This document shows positions 1 to 9,418 of a DNA stretch of 64,000 nucleotides, one piece after another. Every line of letters begins with the position of its first letter. The stretch's first letter is position 1. The DNA is taken from the NCBI RefSeq assembly GCF_004214795.1, contig NZ_CP035928.1, positions 1,054,001 through 1,118,000 on the forward strand, read 5' to 3'. The notes under the pieces were generated by a model. The model worked only from the letters and a program-made list of their open reading frames with translations. It was not told the DNA's origin and made no database searches. The position numbers and the translations under genes are program-made. The stretch is from Malaciobacter pacificus (GTDB lineage Bacteria > Campylobacterota > Campylobacteria > Campylobacterales > Arcobacteraceae).

Positions 1-395
1 GGTGAAACAAAAGCAAACCAAAATCTAGTAAAAGGAGTTGTAAACAGTAATCTTTTAGCAACTTTATCATCACCTCTTTTATCAGCTAAGTAGTGAAGTG
101 AAGACTCAATCTCAATTACACCTCTATCACATAAATCTTCAATATTTTTCATACCCTCTTCAAAACTAACATGAGCTTTTTTAAAAGATGTATTTGTTCT
201 TCTATCACCAAGTGCAATACCTGTTAAAATAGCGTGAGATACACCATATCCACCAGTTAGTGCATTTATATCACTTTTTAGGTGAGTATAGTTATTTAAA
301 ATATGTTTTTTTATTTCATCTTTTAATGGTTTTGTAGTATCAACTTGAATATCTAATCCACCAAATACGCTAAAGAAATTTACTGCATCTTCCAT
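1..395 (-). CDS. Conserved hypothetical protein, possibly DUF234-type (3' end cut off by window edge)
   Basis: The reverse strand is open from the window edge to an ATG at 395, and the frame stays open further upstream past position 600. The translation contains the stretches DIQVDTTKPL, ILTGIALGDRR and SFKKAHVSFEEG, which I recall from conserved Campylobacterota proteins carrying a DUF234-like domain; that assignment is from memory and weak. Coding-like sequence (for example KGFPIILFEKTTKSQF) continues upstream of the ATG to about 490, but there is no ATG, GTG or TTG in that frame up to 600. The true start may therefore be a rare codon such as ATT, or translation may begin at 395. The function is unknown. 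Confidence 0.55.
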   Translation of the reverse strand, partial: MEDAVNFFSVFGGLDIQVDTTKPLKDEIKKHILNNYTHLKSDINALTGGYGVSHAILTGIALGDRRTNTSFKKAHVSFEEGMKNIEDLCDRGVIEIESSLHYLADKRGDDKVAKRLLFTTPFTRFWFAFVS

Positions 396-562
396 CGTTT
401 TTGGTTTATTCTTTTCACAAAAAGTTTTAAATTGACTTTTTGTAGTTTTCTCAAATAAAATTATTGGAAATCCTTTTTTATTTTTTAATATTATATAGTA
501 ATTAATGCAGTTTTGCGCTGAATTTGAAATTATGAGTAAATTTACTATTATTAACTTTATAG

Positions 563-568
563 TATAAT
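563..568 (+). promoter_or_regulatory. Probable -10 element for the ABC-F gene
   Basis: A perfect TATAAT lies 35 bases before the ATG at 603. It is the only strong -10 match in the gap. No clear -35 is visible, which is common in Campylobacterota sigma-70 promoters. Confidence 0.5.
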
Positions 569-602
569 CCGCGAAAATTATAAATATAGATGTGAGAATA
601 TA

Positions 603-2345
603 ATGATTGAACTAATAAATATATCAAAAAGCTATCCTACAAATGATTTGTATAGTGAATTGAATTTAAGATTAAATCCTGGAAATAAAATAGGATTAGT
701 AGGTAGAAATGGAACTGGTAAATCTACTTTATTTAAACTAATACTTGGTGAAGAGTCTGCTGATAGTGGTGATATTGCAATCCCTAAAAACTATAAAATA
801 GGTGCTTTAAAACAGTATTTTAACTTTACTGAAAAAAACTTATTGGACGAAACTGCACTTGCACTAAGTGAAGATGATAAATATAATATCTATAAAGCTG
901 AGAAGATTTTATTTGGTCTTGGGTTTACACAAGAAGATTTAGAAAAAGACCCAAACTCTTTTTCTGGTGGTTATCAAATTAGAATTAATTTAGCTAAATT
1001 ATTATTAACTGAACCAAATCTATTATTATTAGATGAACCTACAAACTACTTAGATATCTTATCTATTAGATGGTTAAAAGCCTTTTTGAAATCATTTCAA
1101 GGTGAAGTTATATTAATCACTCACGATAGAGATTTTATGGATAGTGTTTGTACTCATACTTTAGGAATAGTTAGAAGAAGTGCATTTTTAATAGAAGGTG
1201 GTACGCAAAAGTTTTATGACCAGTTAGCTTCAAATGAAGAACACCATGAAAAGCAAAAAATAGCTCAAGATAAAAAAAGAAAAGAGCTTGAAGAGTTTAT
1301 TGCAAAAAATAAAGCAAGAGCAGCAACTGCAACACTAGCTCAATCAAAAGTTAAAATTTTAGAGAAGATGGATATTTTAGAAGATATTCAATACGATGCA
1401 AATCTAAAATTTGATTTTAATTATCAAGAAACAGCAGCTAAGTTTTTACTTGAAGTTAGTGATGTAAGCTTTGGTTACTCAAAAGATAATGTACTATTCA
1501 AAGATATTACTTTTGCACTTCAAAAGGGTGAAACTCTAGGAATTATAGGAAAAAATGGAAAGGGTAAATCAACACTTTTAAACGTATTAGCAGGTGAGTT
1601 AAAACAATTAACAGGTGAAGTTCATTTTCACCCAAGTTGTGAGTTTGGACACTTTGGTCAAACAAACATCTCTCATCTAAATTTAGACAATACTATCTTA
1701 GATGAAATTCATAGTGTAAATGTAAAACTTCCAGAACCAGTTATTAGAGGTATTTGTGGTCTTATGATGTTTAGTGGAGATAATGCAAAGAAAAAAATCT
1801 CTCTTTTATCAGGGGGTGAAAAGAGTAGGGTAATGCTTGGTAAAATCATAGCTCAAAATGTTAACTTACTTTTCTTAGATGAACCTACAAACCACTTAGA
1901 TATAGATTCTATTAAAGCACTTACAAACGCAATAAAAGCTTTTGAAGGTTCTTGTATAATTGTAACTCACTCTGAAGAGTTATTAAGAGATGTTTGTGAT
2001 AGATTGATTGTATTTAGAAACGAAGGTGCTGATTATTTCAATGGTACTTATGATGAGTTCTTAGAGAAAATTGGTTGGGATGAAGATGATATGGTTGAAG
2101 AGAAAAAAGCTAAACCTGCTAAGCCTAAACTAGATAAAAAAGAGAGAAAAAAATTAAGATCAGCAGTTGTCCAAGAAAAAAGTAAAACAACTTCTCCTAT
2201 TAGAAAAGAGATTGAATCACTTGATGTATTAATTCCAACACTAAGTGGAAATGATAGACAATCAGCTCAAAAAAAGCTTGATACTTTAAAAGTAGAACTT
2301 GAAGAGTTAAATGTACTTTATCAAGCTAAACTTGATGAAATATGA
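603..2345 (+). CDS. ABC-F family ATP-binding protein
   Basis: This soluble protein of 580 residues carries two ABC ATPase domains and no membrane segments, the layout of the ABC-F family, whose members act on ribosomes rather than as transporters. The first domain shows Walker A GRNGTGKS (about 34-41), signature FSGGYQ and Walker B LLLLDEPTNYLD. The second shows GKNGKGKS (about 316-323), signature LLSGGEKSR and LLFLDEPTNHLD. A charged linker separates the domains. The C-terminal ~80 residues are Lys/Glu-rich and probably coiled coil, as in Uup- or YheS-like members. It is transcribed alone, with a TATAAT 35 bases upstream, and converges on the FkbM gene 4 bases downstream. The subfamily cannot be decided by eye. 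Confidence 0.93.
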   Translation: MIELINISKSYPTNDLYSELNLRLNPGNKIGLVGRNGTGKSTLFKLILGEESADSGDIAIPKNYKIGALKQYFNFTEKNLLDETALALSEDDKYNIYKAEKILFGLGFTQEDLEKDPNSFSGGYQIRINLAKLLLTEPNLLLLDEPTNYLDILSIRWLKAFLKSFQGEVILITHDRDFMDSVCTHTLGIVRRSAFLIEGGTQKFYDQLASNEEHHEKQKIAQDKKRKELEEFIAKNKARAATATLAQSKVKILEKMDILEDIQYDANLKFDFNYQETAAKFLLEVSDVSFGYSKDNVLFKDITFALQKGETLGIIGKNGKGKSTLLNVLAGELKQLTGEVHFHPSCEFGHFGQTNISHLNLDNTILDEIHSVNVKLPEPVIRGICGLMMFSGDNAKKKISLLSGGEKSRVMLGKIIAQNVNLLFLDEPTNHLDIDSIKALTNAIKAFEGSCIIVTHSEELLRDVCDRLIVFRNEGADYFNGTYDEFLEKIGWDEDDMVEEKKAKPAKPKLDKKERKKLRSAVVQEKSKTTSPIRKEIESLDVLIPTLSGNDRQSAQKKLDTLKVELEELNVLYQAKLDEI

Positions 2346-2349
2346 TGAT

Positions 2350-3423
2350 TTAATTCTTTATTGGAATAAAGTACATCACTGTTTCATAAATACCTTCCAT
2401 GTAGTGACGTAAATAGACTTTATAGTCACTTCTTATACCAAGTACAAGTTTTGGTACTTTGTACCAATCTTGTGCTTTGTGATAAACACAAATAGCTAAT
2501 ATTGGATGATATTTTTTTATAGTGTGTTTTGCACCTATTATTGCATCTTGTTCAGCACCTTCAATATCTAGTTTAATAAAATCAATTTTTTCATTTATTA
2601 GATTATCTATTGAGTTTATATTTAGTGCTTGATAATCATGGGCGCAGTTATTTTGAGATGAATTATCTTCATCTAAATTAACTTCTTTTTTTGCTCCTAG
2701 TCCACAATTTATAAACTCAATATCCCTTTGATTTTCAAAATCTCTTTTTGCTATATTTATATGTAAACTATTTGGCTCAATACAATATATTTTATTATAG
2801 TCTGGGAAGTTTTTTATAATAGATGGAATTGTATCTCCAACATAGGCTCCTCCATCTAAAAAGTTTATATTTTTAATATTTGCAATAAGTTCTTTATCAA
2901 AATATTGTTCTTCATGGTTATTTGTAAAACCTTCCATAAACTCTAAATCAAAACTGATTTTAAAGTTGATTACTTTTGTAAAAACCTCTTTTGACTTTTC
3001 ATCTTCAAGTAGTTTATAAACCTTTTCATACTCTTTTTTGTTTTTAATATAATCATCTTTAAAATCTATTATAAAATCAGGATTTGCTAAAGGAAACTTT
3101 GAGTATCTATAAAAACTTAAGTAGTTGAAATTTGTATATCCCATTTCATCTAATCTATTTTTTACTTCAAGTGGACTTCCAGATGATGTTGAAAGTATAA
3201 TAGAGTCTTTTGGTATATCTTGGATTTTTAATACATCTTTTTTTCTTGAAGATTGCACCCTTGTAAAATCATCAATTATTCCATCAACTTTGATATGTTT
3301 TAAAACACTTTTTGTAAGTCTATTTATTCCTAGAATATATTTTTTAGTACTATTTGAAGATATAAAAAGTTCTGTAAGCTCTTTATCTTTTTTATTTTCA
3401 TAATTAAAATCTATTATTTGCAT
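2350..3423 (-). CDS. FkbM family SAM-dependent methyltransferase
   Basis: The C-terminal half (about residues 180-357) is a FkbM-type methyltransferase domain. It has the SAM-binding motif FLDGGAYVGDT, an acidic motif after the second strand (KIYCIEPN) and the diagnostic KLDIEGAEQDAI. The first ~110 residues resemble the nucleotide-fold N-terminal segment often found ahead of FkbM domains in surface-polysaccharide loci (LSTSSGSPLEVKNRL). The substrate is not evident; these enzymes usually O-methylate sugars or polyketides. The start overlaps the end of the upstream membrane-protein gene by 10 bases, so the two are probably co-transcribed. No glycosyltransferase gene lies beside it. Confidence 0.85.
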   Translation of the reverse strand: MQIIDFNYENKKDKELTELFISSNSTKKYILGINRLTKSVLKHIKVDGIIDDFTRVQSSRKKDVLKIQDIPKDSIILSTSSGSPLEVKNRLDEMGYTNFNYLSFYRYSKFPLANPDFIIDFKDDYIKNKKEYEKVYKLLEDEKSKEVFTKVINFKISFDLEFMEGFTNNHEEQYFDKELIANIKNINFLDGGAYVGDTIPSIIKNFPDYNKIYCIEPNSLHINIAKRDFENQRDIEFINCGLGAKKEVNLDEDNSSQNNCAHDYQALNINSIDNLINEKIDFIKLDIEGAEQDAIIGAKHTIKKYHPILAICVYHKAQDWYKVPKLVLGIRSDYKVYLRHYMEGIYETVMYFIPIKN

Positions 3424-4154
3424 GCTCTAATTCTTTTTATATTTTTCATTCTATTCCATTTTTTAGAATTAAGTTTTTTATAAATCCATAAACAACCCAA
3501 ATCAAAACCAAAATAAAATAGACTAATTGAGCTTGGAGGATTAGCACTACTTATAAAATCAATTTTACCAAACCAAGTTTCAGGCCAAACCCAACAATTA
3601 TAATAGGTTCCAACAAGCTCAAGATATAAAACCATACAATACATAATTAAATAAAATAGTCTCATTTGAGGTTTCTTATAAAATAGATAAACTATAAATA
3701 AAAAACAGATAAACCCAAATGTATCATCTTTTATTATAAACCAATAAGTGCTAAAGGTAGTCATAAAGATGTATAAATATTTAATGACACTTTGATAATT
3801 TATTTTTACAAGTTTCTCTTTTGCTATATAAAAAACTATTACATAAACTATACTATGACCAAAGGGAACATAAATAGGAAGATTTTCTAGTCTATAAGAG
3901 TACATTCCTAAAATTAAAGCAAACAAAGTCTCTCCTGCAAGTCCTAGAAAAACTCCATAAAGCATAATTTTTCTTATTTTAACTGTGACATTTCTATAAA
4001 GGTAAATAAAAGTTGCAATTACAATAATATTTGAGATGTATTGATTATGTGAAATTAGACTTGAAATAGTTTTGCTATCTATAAATAGAGCAAGCCATAT
4101 AATAAATATAGAAGGTAAATAAATATGAAGATATTTAAATTTTTTAAATATCAT
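3414..4154 (-). CDS. Hypothetical integral membrane protein
   Basis: The 246 residues are almost entirely hydrophobic, with roughly seven predicted membrane segments separated by short charged loops (for example FIDSKTISSLISHNQ and IAKEKLVKINYQ). I recognise no family signature. A lone Trp/Pro-rich stretch, YYNCWVWPETWFGKIDF, sits near residue 190. The gene is 3 bases downstream of the EnvC-like gene on the same strand and overlaps the FkbM gene by 10 bases, so it probably belongs to the same transcript. A role in envelope or lipid metabolism is possible but not shown. Confidence 0.7.
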   Translation of the reverse strand: MIFKKFKYLHIYLPSIFIIWLALFIDSKTISSLISHNQYISNIIVIATFIYLYRNVTVKIRKIMLYGVFLGLAGETLFALILGMYSYRLENLPIYVPFGHSIVYVIVFYIAKEKLVKINYQSVIKYLYIFMTTFSTYWFIIKDDTFGFICFLFIVYLFYKKPQMRLFYLIMYCMVLYLELVGTYYNCWVWPETWFGKIDFISSANPPSSISLFYFGFDLGCLWIYKKLNSKKWNRMKNIKRIRACK

Positions 4155-4157
4155 ATT

Positions 4158-5462
4158 TTAGATTCTAAATAGATCTTTTGGGTTTATATGTGAAGAGTTT
4201 TTAGTTGCTTGGAATGTTAAGCTATCATCGACTCTACCAACAACATAACCTTTTTTAACCCATTTACCAACTTTTAGAGTAGGGGCAATTTCATCTAAAT
4301 GTGAATAAATAGTATGTAAACCATTTTCATGTTGAATAATAACTACGTTTTCTAACATACCTGCATTTTTCTTTGCATAAACAACTTTACCATTTAATAC
4401 AGAAACTACTTTTGCTTTTGGTATTTTTGATTTTAAAACAACTGATTCATTAAATAGTTTTATTTTATAAATTGGATCATAATATGTTCCAAATTTCTTA
4501 ACTACTTTAAATGATTTTAAAGGAGGAATTGTTTTACTACCTCTATATCTAACAATTTTAACTCCATCAGTTGAAGAACCAATTTTTCTAACATCAAGAT
4601 TTAAATTATCAGCATATTCTTGATTCCTAACTTCTGCTGTTTTTATTTCATCAACATCTTTGTTTTTTGATTGACTAGCTTGTTTTTTCTTTTGCTCCAT
4701 TAAAGCTTTTAATCTTCTTTTTCTCTCTATTTCTCTAGCTTTTTTAATCTCTTCTGCTTTTAAAATATTTAATTGAGATAGAAGTTGTTTTAATGATTCT
4801 TGTTGCTCAACAACTTTCGTTAACTCTTTTTGATAAGATTTATGCTGGTCTTCTAAACTTACTAAAGATTTTGAGTGTTTTTCTTTTAGATTATTTAAAG
4901 TCTCTTTTGTCTTTTGTCTCTCTTCAATATATGAAGAAATCTTATCAATGTTTTTTTGATTTGTTCGTGTGTTTGAACTAACTAAATTATAGTTGTTGTT
5001 TAGTTCTAAAATTTTATCTTTAGAATTTTGAGAAAGCAGCGTATATATCTCACTATCAATTAATTCTTGTAAAGAGTTTTCAGAAGCAAGTTTTAAAGCA
5101 ATTGAAACTGAAAACTCTTCAATAATAGTATCAACAATCTCTTCTTCATTGTTCTTTTTTTCAGTAATTAATTTTGAAGATCTCTTTTTTAATTCTTCTA
5201 ATTTAGATTTAGATTCTTCTAAAAGTTTTTGGTGTTTTTCAATATCACTATTTACTTTTTGTATATCTTGCTCTAATTTAATAATATTTCTATTTTGTCT
5301 ATCAATTCTATTGGCTAACTCTTTTACTTTTTGAGTTGTTTGTTTCTTTTTATTACTACTATTATCCAATATTTTTTTATTTTGTTCAATTTTTTTATCA
5401 ATATTAGTAGCACTAAATAAAAGTGTAATAGGTATTATAATTATAAATATTAATTTAGTCAT
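4158..5462 (-). CDS. EnvC-like M23/LytM-domain murein hydrolase activator
   Basis: The protein has a signal peptide (MTKLIFIIIIPITLLFSAT), a long Lys/Glu-rich coiled coil (about residues 25-260) and a C-terminal LytM/M23 domain (about 320-434) with VVIIQHENGLHTIYSHLDEI. The zinc ligands of active M23 peptidases look lost: there is no HxGxD before the domain core, and the final HxH is replaced by LTFQATKN. In Escherichia coli, EnvC likewise has a degenerate LytM domain; its coiled coil binds FtsX and it activates amidases. The gene overlaps ftsX by 8 bases and follows ftsE, so the same FtsEX-EnvC partnership is inferred. Confidence 0.88.
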   Translation of the reverse strand: MTKLIFIIIIPITLLFSATNIDKKIEQNKKILDNSSNKKKQTTQKVKELANRIDRQNRNIIKLEQDIQKVNSDIEKHQKLLEESKSKLEELKKRSSKLITEKKNNEEEIVDTIIEEFSVSIALKLASENSLQELIDSEIYTLLSQNSKDKILELNNNYNLVSSNTRTNQKNIDKISSYIEERQKTKETLNNLKEKHSKSLVSLEDQHKSYQKELTKVVEQQESLKQLLSQLNILKAEEIKKAREIERKRRLKALMEQKKKQASQSKNKDVDEIKTAEVRNQEYADNLNLDVRKIGSSTDGVKIVRYRGSKTIPPLKSFKVVKKFGTYYDPIYKIKLFNESVVLKSKIPKAKVVSVLNGKVVYAKKNAGMLENVVIIQHENGLHTIYSHLDEIAPTLKVGKWVKKGYVVGRVDDSLTFQATKNSSHINPKDLFRI

Positions 5463-6273
5463 TGTTTATTTTATATTTTAATAATACTCCAAGAATTGTA
5501 AAAATTGATATAAAAAATGAGAGTATAAAAAGTTTTACAAATTCTGAGTATAAGTTTATTTCTATATTAACAATATCATGTAACTCTATTGGAAATAGAA
5601 TTCCCATATTATTATAAACGTAATATAGTATTGTTCCTGCTGTTAGAAATGCTAAAAAAGAGCTAAGAACAGCATATTTTAACACACTTGATGCACTATA
5701 AAGAATAGATGCACCATGAAGTCTTAAAATTGATATCTCAACACTATGTTCATGAAACCAAAGTTTTATTTGTTTTGCAATTACGATAATAGCAAATATT
5801 GTAACCACAAAGAATAGTATAAATGTAATTGTATTAATAAGCAATAATAACAGATAAATCTGATTATGGTTTTTATAGAAAACTTCAACTTTTCTAATAT
5901 TTTTATTTTGTAATAAAATCTCTTTAATATCTTCTAATTCACTACTTGTAGGAAAAACTTCAAGATAAATCTGATAAAAGTGAGGAAGCTTTTGTTTTAA
6001 AAGTTCAATAGAATTTTTAGATAAACTTGATTTCATATTATCTATTATTCTATCTTTTTTTAAAGTTTGAATCTTCTCAACTTGAATTCCAGCTAGTTCA
6101 TTAATTGATTCTTTTATTAAAGGAGTATTTGTCACTATTACAATAGAGTAGTCTCTTGAGATTTTTGATTTATAACTATCAACTACATTATCAACTAATG
6201 TAAAAATTGAGTATGTAAGAAGCATAGCTAATAATGGAATAAAAAAAGCAAAAAGATTTTTAAGAAACTTCAT
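5455..6273 (-). CDS. ftsX: Cell division protein FtsX
   Basis: The protein is 272 residues long. It has an N-terminal membrane segment (about 8-30), an extracytoplasmic region of about 110 residues with ELAGIQVEKIQTLKKDRI, and three further membrane segments, which is the FtsX topology. FtsX is the membrane partner of FtsE and transmits ATPase state to periplasmic EnvC-type activators at the septum. It overlaps ftsE by 14 bases and the EnvC-like gene by 8, indicating coupled translation. The sequence is divergent, as in other Campylobacterota, so the call rests on topology plus position next to FtsE. Confidence 0.87.
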   Translation of the reverse strand: MKFLKNLFAFFIPLLAMLLTYSIFTLVDNVVDSYKSKISRDYSIVIVTNTPLIKESINELAGIQVEKIQTLKKDRIIDNMKSSLSKNSIELLKQKLPHFYQIYLEVFPTSSELEDIKEILLQNKNIRKVEVFYKNHNQIYLLLLLINTITFILFFVVTIFAIIVIAKQIKLWFHEHSVEISILRLHGASILYSASSVLKYAVLSSFLAFLTAGTILYYVYNNMGILFPIELHDIVNIEINLYSEFVKLFILSFFISIFTILGVLLKYKINND

Positions 6274-6922
6274 AGATTATTCCATCCTCAATAGATAGTT
6301 GTCTAAATTTTATTCCAAGATTTTTAGGAACTCTATGAGTTACAACAACAACAGTTATTCCTAGCTGCTCATTTGCACCTTTTAGTAAATTCCAAACAAC
6401 TTCAGCAGAATAGTCATCCAAGTTACCTGTTGGTTCATCTGCAATAATAATCTTTGGATTATGTGCTAAAGCCCTTGCAACTGCAACTCTTTGTTGCTCT
6501 CCACCACTTAGCTCATTTGGATAATATCCTGCTCTATGTGATAATCTAACATGAGCTAATAGCTTTTTTGCTTGATCTTTTGATATTTCAGGTGAGTAAC
6601 CATTGATTTTTAATGGAATCATAATATTATCTTCAATAGTGTATTCGTTGATTAGTTTATAATCTTGAAATATTACTCCAATATCTTTTCTAAGTTTTCT
6701 AAGTTTTTTACCTTTTATTCCAAAAACTTCTTGGTCTTCTATTTTTAAGCTACCATGTTTTAATGGAATTTCTCCATAAAATGATTTTAATAAAGTAGAT
6801 TTTCCACTACCTGAATTTCCACCAATAAAGATGAATTCTTTAGGTTTTATAGTAAAATTACCCTTTTTAATAATATATTTATTATCATCATATGAAAGAT
6901 AAATATTCTTAGCTTCTATCAT
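6260..6922 (-). CDS. ftsE: Cell division ATP-binding protein FtsE
   Basis: This is a single ABC ATPase domain of 220 residues with Walker [11 protein letters not shown] (about 34-43), Q-loop FQDYKL, signature [16 protein letters not shown] and Walker [13 protein letters not shown], followed by a switch histidine in VVVVTHR. Length and motifs fit FtsE, the cytoplasmic ATPase that drives FtsX. The gene overlaps trmB by 4 bases and ftsX by 14, so trmB, ftsE, ftsX and the EnvC-like gene form one transcriptional unit. LolD-type ATPases look similar, but the FtsX and EnvC neighbours favour FtsE. Confidence 0.92.
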   Translation of the reverse strand: MIEAKNIYLSYDDNKYIIKKGNFTIKPKEFIFIGGNSGSGKSTLLKSFYGEIPLKHGSLKIEDQEVFGIKGKKLRKLRKDIGVIFQDYKLINEYTIEDNIMIPLKINGYSPEISKDQAKKLLAHVRLSHRAGYYPNELSGGEQQRVAVARALAHNPKIIIADEPTGNLDDYSAEVVWNLLKGANEQLGITVVVVTHRVPKNLGIKFRQLSIEDGIIYEVS

Positions 6923-8121
6923 TTATTTAAAATCTCTTTAATTTTTAAATGTGCTTGGATATTTGAACTTGTTGGTAAAGGATTACCTTGGAAATATTTA
7001 ACATTTCCATCATCTACAAATAAAAATTTTGTTACAGGTCTATCAAAATTACCCATAGTTACTTTTATAAGCCCAGAGTTCTCTTTATTTTCAAGTGTAT
7101 AAAGCTCTACAACATGAACAAAATAGTTTTTTTCAACTATCGTATTTGTTTCTATTGTTTTTAAAGTTTTGTTAAAATCTATTTTAAAATCAAATGAAAA
7201 GTCATAGTCTAAATTTATGTCTTCATCTTCATTCCAAGCTTCTAAAACTACATCATAGATGTTTTTACCCATTCTTTTCCATCTATCTTCATATTTACTT
7301 GAAACTTCTAAATCTTTATTTATATCAACTGTTAGTCTACCCTTTGGTAGATTTGTTAATAAGTCCATACAATAATCAAAATATTTTCTACTATCAGTTC
7401 TAAGCTCTAAAGTTCCACCAACTTTTAATACTCTTAATGCTTCATTAATAAACTCATTTGAGTATATTCTTCTATGTGGTCTTTTATCCCAAGGAACTGG
7501 GAAATGAACAAAAATTCTACCTACTTGATTTGACTTAATAAACTCCATAAATAATCTTGCATCATAGTTTACTACAAGTACATTAGTTATATTTTGAAGT
7601 TCTAAATGTCTTAAAAGTTGTTCAATTGAAGGAGTATGAATCTCTAATCCAATAAATTGTACATCTGGATTTTGTTTTGCTTGGTGTAAAAGATGTCTTC
7701 CACTTCCAAATCCAATCTCAATTTGAATCTCTTTTTGAGTTTCAAAATCATCAACAAAATAGTTTATATCTTTTAAATATTTATGTTCTAAGGCATTTTT
7801 TGCACCAGTAGTGATGTTTGTATTAGAAAATAAAATTTCACTATTATTTGCAATTGCATAACTATTTATTGCATTTTTCATAATATCTACAGGTGTAACT
7901 CTTGTAGTTTTATCTGATTTTAAAAGATAATTTTCATCTTTAGGCTTAAGTCCAAGCATAAACTCTTTATTTTCTTTAGTGTCATAAACACCAATTTTAT
8001 ATTCTGTTTTTCTTGGTTTATCTGTAAAGTTATATGACTTTGCAACAAAGTTAAACTCTACACCATCTTTACTAGATGGTGTTTTTAATAATTCTTCTTT
8101 TTTTAAAACTAAGTGTGGCAT
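6919..8121 (-). CDS. trmB: tRNA (guanosine(46)-N7)-methyltransferase TrmB
   Basis: TrmB uses SAM to form m7G at position 46 of the tRNA variable loop. The central part holds SAM motif IEIGFGSGRHLLHQA, the acidic partner FIGLEIH and the TrmB-specific FVHFPVPWDKRPHRR. At 400 residues it is about twice the enterobacterial length, with N- and C-terminal extensions of the kind annotated in Campylobacter and Arcobacter TrmB. It lies upstream of and overlaps ftsE by 4 bases; the lipoprotein gene lies 10 bases further upstream on the same strand. Confidence 0.93.
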   Translation of the reverse strand: MPHLVLKKEELLKTPSSKDGVEFNFVAKSYNFTDKPRKTEYKIGVYDTKENKEFMLGLKPKDENYLLKSDKTTRVTPVDIMKNAINSYAIANNSEILFSNTNITTGAKNALEHKYLKDINYFVDDFETQKEIQIEIGFGSGRHLLHQAKQNPDVQFIGLEIHTPSIEQLLRHLELQNITNVLVVNYDARLFMEFIKSNQVGRIFVHFPVPWDKRPHRRIYSNEFINEALRVLKVGGTLELRTDSRKYFDYCMDLLTNLPKGRLTVDINKDLEVSSKYEDRWKRMGKNIYDVVLEAWNEDEDINLDYDFSFDFKIDFNKTLKTIETNTIVEKNYFVHVVELYTLENKENSGLIKVTMGNFDRPVTKFLFVDDGNVKYFQGNPLPTSSNIQAHLKIKEILNK

Positions 8122-8131
8122 TTTCTACTTT

Positions 8132-9418
8132 TTATTTTAGAGTTGGTGTTTTTGGAATAGTTAATAAAGCTTCATCTGTTTTATCAGAAATTAAACTATT
8201 TTCATCATTTGCTTGAATAGAGTATTTATATTCAATTCCACTGATAATATCAGTATCTTCAAATCTTAAAGCTCTGATATCAGTATATTTTACAGTTTTG
8301 TATTCAAAGAAATTAAGTCTTATTCTTTTGTAAACATTATAAGAAACTGCTCTATTATCTCCTGCTTTCCAGTTTAAAATAGCTTTATTACCTTGAATTT
8401 GAGCTAATGTAATTACAGGTTTTGCAGGTTTACCTAATGTTTTACCTTCTGTTGAATCAACTTTCATATCACTATATAAACCATCTTTATCAACAGCATA
8501 AACTTTGTAGTAATATTTTTTGTCATCATCATTTACTGTATCAACTAAGTTTAAAGTATCAGCTTTCACTTCATACTCTTGGCTAAACCCAATAGATTGA
8601 AAAGGACTTCTAAAAATAGCATATTTGATTACATCTTCAGTTGGAGAAGGGTTCCATGATAATTCAATTTTCTTAGCTAAGTTATTACTTGCTTTAACAT
8701 CTGTTGGACTTAAAGGTAAGGCTTTTGTTTTTCCTAAAACTGCAGTTGTAGGTTTTGAAGCAATATCTTTAAAGTTGTAAGCTGTAATTCTATACTTACC
8801 TTCTTCTTCATTATCTAAATCATCATCGATGTATTCAACTTGAAGTCTTCCATCAACTTTTGCTAAATGTTCCCATTTGTTCATTGCTAAATTAAATTTC
8901 TCAATTTTATAGTATTCTACAGTTTTATCTTCATGTGGTCTCCATAGAATTTTTATTCTATTTGGTAAATCAGATATAGCTTGAACAAAACTAACTGCTT
9001 CCAGTCTAGGAAGTGTTTGCACTAAGTAAGCTTCTGTAGTATTTGATTCAATTCCATCTTTTGTTTTTGATGAGATTTGATAAATATATTTTGTATTTGG
9101 TTCTAATCCTGAATCAACATAGTGAGTAGCATATCTATTTCTTAAAGATTTAACTAGTTTTAAAGTTCTACCATCTTTTAGTACATCTGATCTGTAAAAG
9201 TTATAACCTACAACTCTAGGGTCTTCAACTTTTTGCCATTCAAAAGCAATAGATGTAATATCAGAAATAGTTTTGATTGAGTCTTTGTTAATCATCTCAA
9301 GTGTTTGATCAACTTTTGGTTTTATTGCTGGAGTGTTTAAATTATTATTTAAATTATTACATCCACTAAATAAAAGAATCAAAGTTGCTAATGATGCTGT
9401 TTTCATCAATGTTGTCAT
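8132..9418 (-). CDS. Fibronectin type III domain lipoprotein
   Basis: The N-terminus is a lipoprotein signal (MTTLMKTASLATLILLFSGC), with the lipobox FSGC placing the mature protein on a membrane. The rest contains about four fibronectin-III-like units, each starting near a Trp-containing strand (IAFEWQKVEDP, ILWRPHEDKT, LSWNPSPTED, LNWKAGDNR) and ending in a YxYxIxA-type strand. Such domains usually mediate protein or carbohydrate contacts; no enzyme motif is visible. GGAG 7 bases before ATG 9418 supports this start even though it lies 53 bases inside the pseudouridine synthase gene, which suggests translational coupling. Confidence 0.88.
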   Translation of the reverse strand: MTTLMKTASLATLILLFSGCNNLNNNLNTPAIKPKVDQTLEMINKDSIKTISDITSIAFEWQKVEDPRVVGYNFYRSDVLKDGRTLKLVKSLRNRYATHYVDSGLEPNTKYIYQISSKTKDGIESNTTEAYLVQTLPRLEAVSFVQAISDLPNRIKILWRPHEDKTVEYYKIEKFNLAMNKWEHLAKVDGRLQVEYIDDDLDNEEEGKYRITAYNFKDIASKPTTAVLGKTKALPLSPTDVKASNNLAKKIELSWNPSPTEDVIKYAIFRSPFQSIGFSQEYEVKADTLNLVDTVNDDDKKYYYKVYAVDKDGLYSDMKVDSTEGKTLGKPAKPVITLAQIQGNKAILNWKAGDNRAVSYNVYKRIRLNFFEYKTVKYTDIRALRFEDTDIISGIEYKYSIQANDENSLISDKTDEALLTIPKTPTLK

